Shown one piece after another: positions 42,669 to 45,280 of a DNA stretch of 45,280 nt. How positions within the stretch are numbered: position 1 is the first letter of the stretch; every line of letters begins with the position of its first letter. Both the position numbers and the translations under genes were made by a program. Origin of the DNA: Opitutus sp. (GTDB lineage Bacteria > Verrucomicrobiota > Verrucomicrobiae > Opitutales > Opitutaceae); assembly GCA_009695065.1 (NCBI GenBank), contig SIBR01000031.1:1-45280 (forward strand), read 5' to 3'. The notes below the pieces were generated by a model, which was not told the origin of the DNA, ran no database searches, and worked only from the letters and a program-made list of their open reading frames with translations.

Positions 42669-43224
42669 CCCGCATTTTTCCCACTCTGGCGGGTTTTCAC
42701 AGATGGCCGACGACGGATGCGGCGGTGTCTCTGTGCTAACTGCGAGTCCATGCGGGCTAGGCCAGTGTCTCGGAGTCTGGGCCAAGCCGTGCCCAGCTCC
42801 GACGCACGGTTCTCCCGTGTGAAGGTGGCGAAGCCCGACGCGACATCACGGAGCTTACCAAGACACAGCACGAACCTCACCGGTGGGCCGGGCGCTCCGC
42901 CGCGTGGCCATTTCCCATGAGAGCGAGCCCAACGTTTGGCCGCGCATGGAGTGCGCGGCCCACCAGGGACGATAATCGGTAGAGGCAGGCGCGCAGCACT
43001 TCGACCCGCTCGAATTCCCGACCTCAGCGTCTCCGCGCCTCGAGCGAAGCGGGCGGGAGCCGTAAGGCGGTTACACAGAATGAAGAGAATTTGGACGGAA
43101 TGCCCGGGCTCTGAATTTTGCCTGGTTCTGTAAATTCTGTCCAAAGCTTGGACATCGGGCAGCCCGAGTGGTGACACCGGTGACGAGTCAAGCCGACTGC
43201 GGACCCGCAGGCGCGGGACCGACG
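42669..43224. other. Gene-free, repeat-rich stretch
   Basis: No credible gene lies in these 556 bases. A weak CCCGC/GCGGG stem followed by TTTT lies right after the PHP-like gene (42669-42697) and may terminate it. Further on are a GAGTCTGGGC/GTGCCCAGCTC hairpin (about 42774-42804), the GTGG-type repeat pair, and GAATTTGGACGGAAT with an inverted partner near 43125-43147. Confidence 0.55.
42882..42964. repeat. GTGG-type repeat pair, second copy
   Basis: The left arm GGTGGGCCGGGCGCTCCGC (42882-42900) is identical to the first 19 bases of the 27-base arm at 26859. The right arm (42938-42964) is a diverged inverse of the same 27 bases. The pair spans 83 bases, against 382 at the pilus locus. Confidence 0.75.
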
Positions 43225-43767
43225 CTATTTGACGCGACCGATCCCGGCCAACGCCGCGTGCCAGACCGCAGCCTCGCGCGGATGCCCGTGGCTCTCGAGC
43301 GCCGCCGTGATTTGCGCCGGAGTCGGCTCGGTCACCGTGTGCTTGGGGTCGCCAGGCAGGTTCGGCCGCACGGCGCGGACCAGCGCCCAGCACGCCCACG
43401 CCCGCCAGCGGCGCTGTTCGCGCCGCGGCTCGTTCATGCGATCCGCGTAATGTTGAAAATGGACCCGCGGGTTGCCGGGAAACACGCCCTCGGGCGCATG
43501 GGCGATGATCCACGCCATGGCGACGTAGGGCAGCGGCTGAGTATGCAACACGAGTTCGTCGCCTCGGAGTTCGGCGCCAAAGGCACGATCCAGGCAAAGC
43601 AGGGCACGCCCGGGCAATCCGCGCTGCCATACCACATGACCATATTCGAGACACGCAAAGTAGAAATCCGCCCCGCGATCCGTAGTGCGGAAAGCATGCA
43701 GCGCGCGCCAATTGAGCCCGGGCCGCGGCTCCGGCAAATAGGGACAGGTCGGCAAAGCGGTGGACAT
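43225..43767 (-). CDS. Unrecognised protein, 180 residues
   Basis: I do not recognise a family. The protein is soluble in appearance and rich in Arg, Ala, His and Trp. Notable segments are LNWRALHAFRTTDRGADFYF, EYGHVVWQRGLPGRALLCLD, LPYVAMAWIIAHAPEGVFPG, NPRVHFQHYADRMNEPRREQ and REAAVWHAALAGIG. Codon use fits the neighbouring genes and the frame is clean from ATG 43767 to the stop at 43225, so it is probably real. The C-terminal half is helical. It is divergent from the DUF374 gene, with a 138-base nested inverted repeat between them. No function is proposed. Confidence 0.65.
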   Translation of the reverse strand: MSTALPTCPYLPEPRPGLNWRALHAFRTTDRGADFYFACLEYGHVVWQRGLPGRALLCLDRAFGAELRGDELVLHTQPLPYVAMAWIIAHAPEGVFPGNPRVHFQHYADRMNEPRREQRRWRAWACWALVRAVRPNLPGDPKHTVTEPTPAQITAALESHGHPREAAVWHAALAGIGRVK

Positions 43768-43805
43768 CCGCGCTTCGTGCCCGGGAAGCCGGCGGGCGTC
43801 AATGG

Positions 43806-43943
43806 GCGCATCTCACTTTCTTACAGCTCCCGCCCTGGCGCCTTGGTCGTAGTCCCGGCTTCAGCCGGAATCCGAGGAGCCCCAACTCTTCCGCTTGAAG
43901 GCGGAACTACGAACGACCGCAGTCTGCAAGAAAGTGAGAGCGC
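43806..43943. repeat. Nested inverted repeat with GTAG REP core, copy D
   Basis: The outer arms GCGCATCTCACTTTCTTACA (from 43806) and CTGCAAGAAAGTGAGAGCGC (43924-43943) form an inverted repeat with a short mismatch. The inner REP pair (43849-43910) has two GTAG-headed hairpin arms (TCCCGGCTTCAGCCGGAA and TTCCGCCTTCAAGCGGAA as read from GTAG). It looks like a REP doublet inside a larger flanking palindrome. It fills the divergent region between two genes. Confidence 0.75.
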
Positions 43944-44108
43944 CCGGCGTCAATCGCGGCGCGACTCTTCGCTTGGCGACTGCGCGACTTTCGGTGAGAA
44001 CCCCATAGCCTGAACCCTCCGCCCGAAAGCCTCATCACCCCCGCTGCGCCGGACAGCGGCGTCCGTGCCATCACCGGCTGGCGTCACGTCCTGTTATGGC
44101 CGTTCGGC

Positions 44109-44696
44109 ATGCTCGTGCGGCTCTGGGGCATGAGCCTGCGATTCGAGGCGTCGCCGGAGGACCTGCGCAACTGGACAAAAAAGGATGAACCCGTGGCCAT
44201 CATCCTCTGGCACAACCGGCTGTTTCTCGCGGCAGAAATCGTCCGCCGCTACCGCCAGGGCCGGCCCGCCTACGCGCTGGTAAGCGCCAGCCAGGACGGC
44301 GCGTGGCTGACCGCCTTTTTCGCCTTGGTGGGCCTGCGCATCGTCCGCGGATCCAGCAGCCGGCTCGGACGCGAGGCGGCCACGGCCCTAGTTGACGTTT
44401 TGCGTTCGGGCGATGACGTCGGCATCACGCCAGACGGTCCGCGCGGCCCATGCTACGAGGTGAAACCGGGGGCGGTGATCGTGGCGCGGCGCACGCGCGC
44501 GCCGATGCTTCTCGTCGGCGGCGAGTTCACCTCCGCCTGGCGGCTGCGCAGCTGGGATCGATTCTACGTGCCGACGCCGTTTTCGCGCGTGCGCATGCGA
44601 TGCGAGTTGATCACGGTCGATCAACTCGCCGATCGCGAGGCTGGGATCGCATTGATCCGCGACCGCCTGATGGCGATCAATCCGGAAGGTGAATAA
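44109..44696 (+). CDS. DUF374 lysophospholipid acyltransferase-like protein
   Basis: The protein has 195 residues from ATG 44109. Acyltransferase-type motifs are ILWHNRLFLAAE (catalytic-type His35), VRGSSSRLGREAA (79-91) and ITPDGPRGPCYEVKPG (106-121), the DUF374 signature related to LpxL/PlsC enzymes. It probably acylates a lipid A-type or lysolipid precursor at the inner membrane. The frame is open upstream to 43998, and the extension (SLITPAAPDSG...ITGWRHVLLWPFG) looks like a genuine N-terminus with the first membrane segment, yet contains no ATG, GTG or TTG. The real start may therefore be a CTG (44010) or may have been lost. Confidence 0.85.
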   Translation: MLVRLWGMSLRFEASPEDLRNWTKKDEPVAIILWHNRLFLAAEIVRRYRQGRPAYALVSASQDGAWLTAFFALVGLRIVRGSSSRLGREAATALVDVLRSGDDVGITPDGPRGPCYEVKPGAVIVARRTRAPMLLVGGEFTSAWRLRSWDRFYVPTPFSRVRMRCELITVDQLADREAGIALIRDRLMAINPEGE

Positions 44697-45280
44697 GGCG
44701 CAGACAGCGGTGCCGCCGCCAGCCCGGTTTTCCCGGATTGCCCAGCGCGAGGCTGCCCCAACCCAAGTGACATCCTTCTTTTGAATTACTAATTAACACT
44801 AATGGGGCACTAATCCGGCAACGAACCACCGTCTGTCCTATTATTGAGTCATTAGTGCGAATCAGTGGTGGAAGCTGCCTTGGATTGGTTTCGCTGCGGC
44901 TCGAGCTCAAAAATGTCCGTGAGAAAGCGGTAGTTTAACGCGGCTGAAAATTCGAATTGTGCATTTTATCCGCGTTGATCCGCGTCATTCGCGGAAAAGG
45001 CCCGGCCAAAATGCTTTTGGTTGTGGCGGTGCCGCTTCAGACATTCCGCGGCAAGGACTGGCCAAGTGCCTGCGCTCATCCGTCGCTGCCCCGGCAGTGA
45101 CGGATGAGTGCGCAGGACCTCCCCTGCTCAGCATTCCGGCGTGCGGGCGTCCATGAAAACCAACAACCATGAGTGCAAGTCTCATCCAGCCAATTAAGTC
45201 ATTCAGCCGGCAACCACCGGTGACTGCCTTTCCGCGAGGGAAGGTGGAGAGCAACTGGTTTAATGCAACGGGCTGAGCGT
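44697..45280. other. Gene-free right end
   Basis: No gene is supported in these 584 bases. There is an ACTAATTAACACTAAT...ATTAGTG imperfect inverted repeat (about 44788-44875), related to the one at 23657. Further on are a TTATCCGCGTTGATCCGCGT tract (about 44965-44984) and a strong hairpin at 45069-45116. The first 60 bases may hold a terminator for the DUF374 gene, but no clear stem with a T-run was found. Confidence 0.6.
45069..45116. repeat. Long near-perfect hairpin
   Basis: CCTGCGCTCATCCGTCGCTG (arm 45069-45090) pairs with the arm 45093-45116 (GGCAGTGACGGATGAGTGCG onward). Only two or three unpaired bases interrupt about 21 bp, and the loop is 2 bases. No T-run follows, so it is more likely a repeat or recombination relic than a terminator. 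Confidence 0.7.

Noticed and set aside
42407..43711. 434-codon open frame on the minus strand
   Set aside because: It covers repeat-rich intergenic DNA and parts of two other genes, and its product is low complexity. The 43225-43767 frame has better codon bias and a clean start.
1..45280. CRISPR arrays, tRNA and rRNA genes
   Set aside because: No regularly spaced direct repeats of 24-40 bases were seen, and no tRNA-like cloverleaf with a T-arm consensus or rRNA segment was recognised. A covariance-model search was not possible.

Overview
The window looks like a chromosomal segment of a GC-rich Verrucomicrobiota bacterium, probably near the Opitutaceae. Hand counts of two 60-base lines in typical genes give about 67-68% G+C. 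The best lineage evidence is a gene run at 24.4-32.0 kb whose order and protein architectures match the Amuc_1102-1101-1100-1099-1098 pilus-like locus of Akkermansia. Further support comes from eukaryote-like UDP-sugar pyrophosphorylase and phosphoglucomutase genes, long Ig-repeat surface proteins, and many short palindromic intergenic repeats. The assignment is from recall and was not checked by any search.

Layout. 0-0.3 kb: relic of an IS701-like transposase. 0.46-6.3 kb: a DciA-like protein and an envelope glycan/lipid block (GT2 glycosyltransferase, methyltransferase, DUF4254 protein, GT9 heptosyltransferase-like enzyme, MsbA-like exporter). 6.35-8.3 kb: two Opp/Dpp-type permeases without their ATPases or binding protein. 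8.4-19.2 kb: a uronate-related stretch, with mannonate dehydratase (uxuA) and an ExuT-like transporter intact. Around these, a Gfo/Idh/MocA oxidoreductase and a DUF2264 protein are clear pseudogenes, and a GspA/ExeA-GspB-like pair is frameshifted. Inside this stretch lies an intact run of FtsB-like protein, UDP-sugar pyrophosphorylase and phosphoglucomutase. 19.8-23.6 kb: pyruvate dehydrogenase E1-alpha, E1-beta and E2. 23.75-24.3 kb: a NUDIX hydrolase.

24.4-38.3 kb is the main system. It holds an Amuc_1102-like exported protein, a PilM protein fused to a PilN-like membrane part, an Amuc_1100-like (PilO-like) protein, an Amuc_1099-like protein and a secretin. Then, 25 bases after the secretin, comes a protein of about 2070 residues with some 14 Ig-like repeats, a DUF4214-like region and two C-terminal surface modules. 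I read this as a trans-envelope pilus-type machine plus a very large surface adhesin or client. The giant gene changes base composition sharply near 35.1 kb.

38.4-45.3 kb: a stand-alone 5'-nuclease, a response regulator cut off by an IS3-type relic, the relic of a REP-associated Y1 transposase, a large exported PHP-like protein, an unrecognised protein and a DUF374 acyltransferase.

A second theme is repeats. A family of hairpins headed by GTAG (the REP signature), often in head-to-head pairs, is scattered between genes and also sits inside the coding sequence of the pyruvate dehydrogenase E2 gene. A 460-base repeat-filled gap splits the pilus run. No tRNA, rRNA or CRISPR array was seen.
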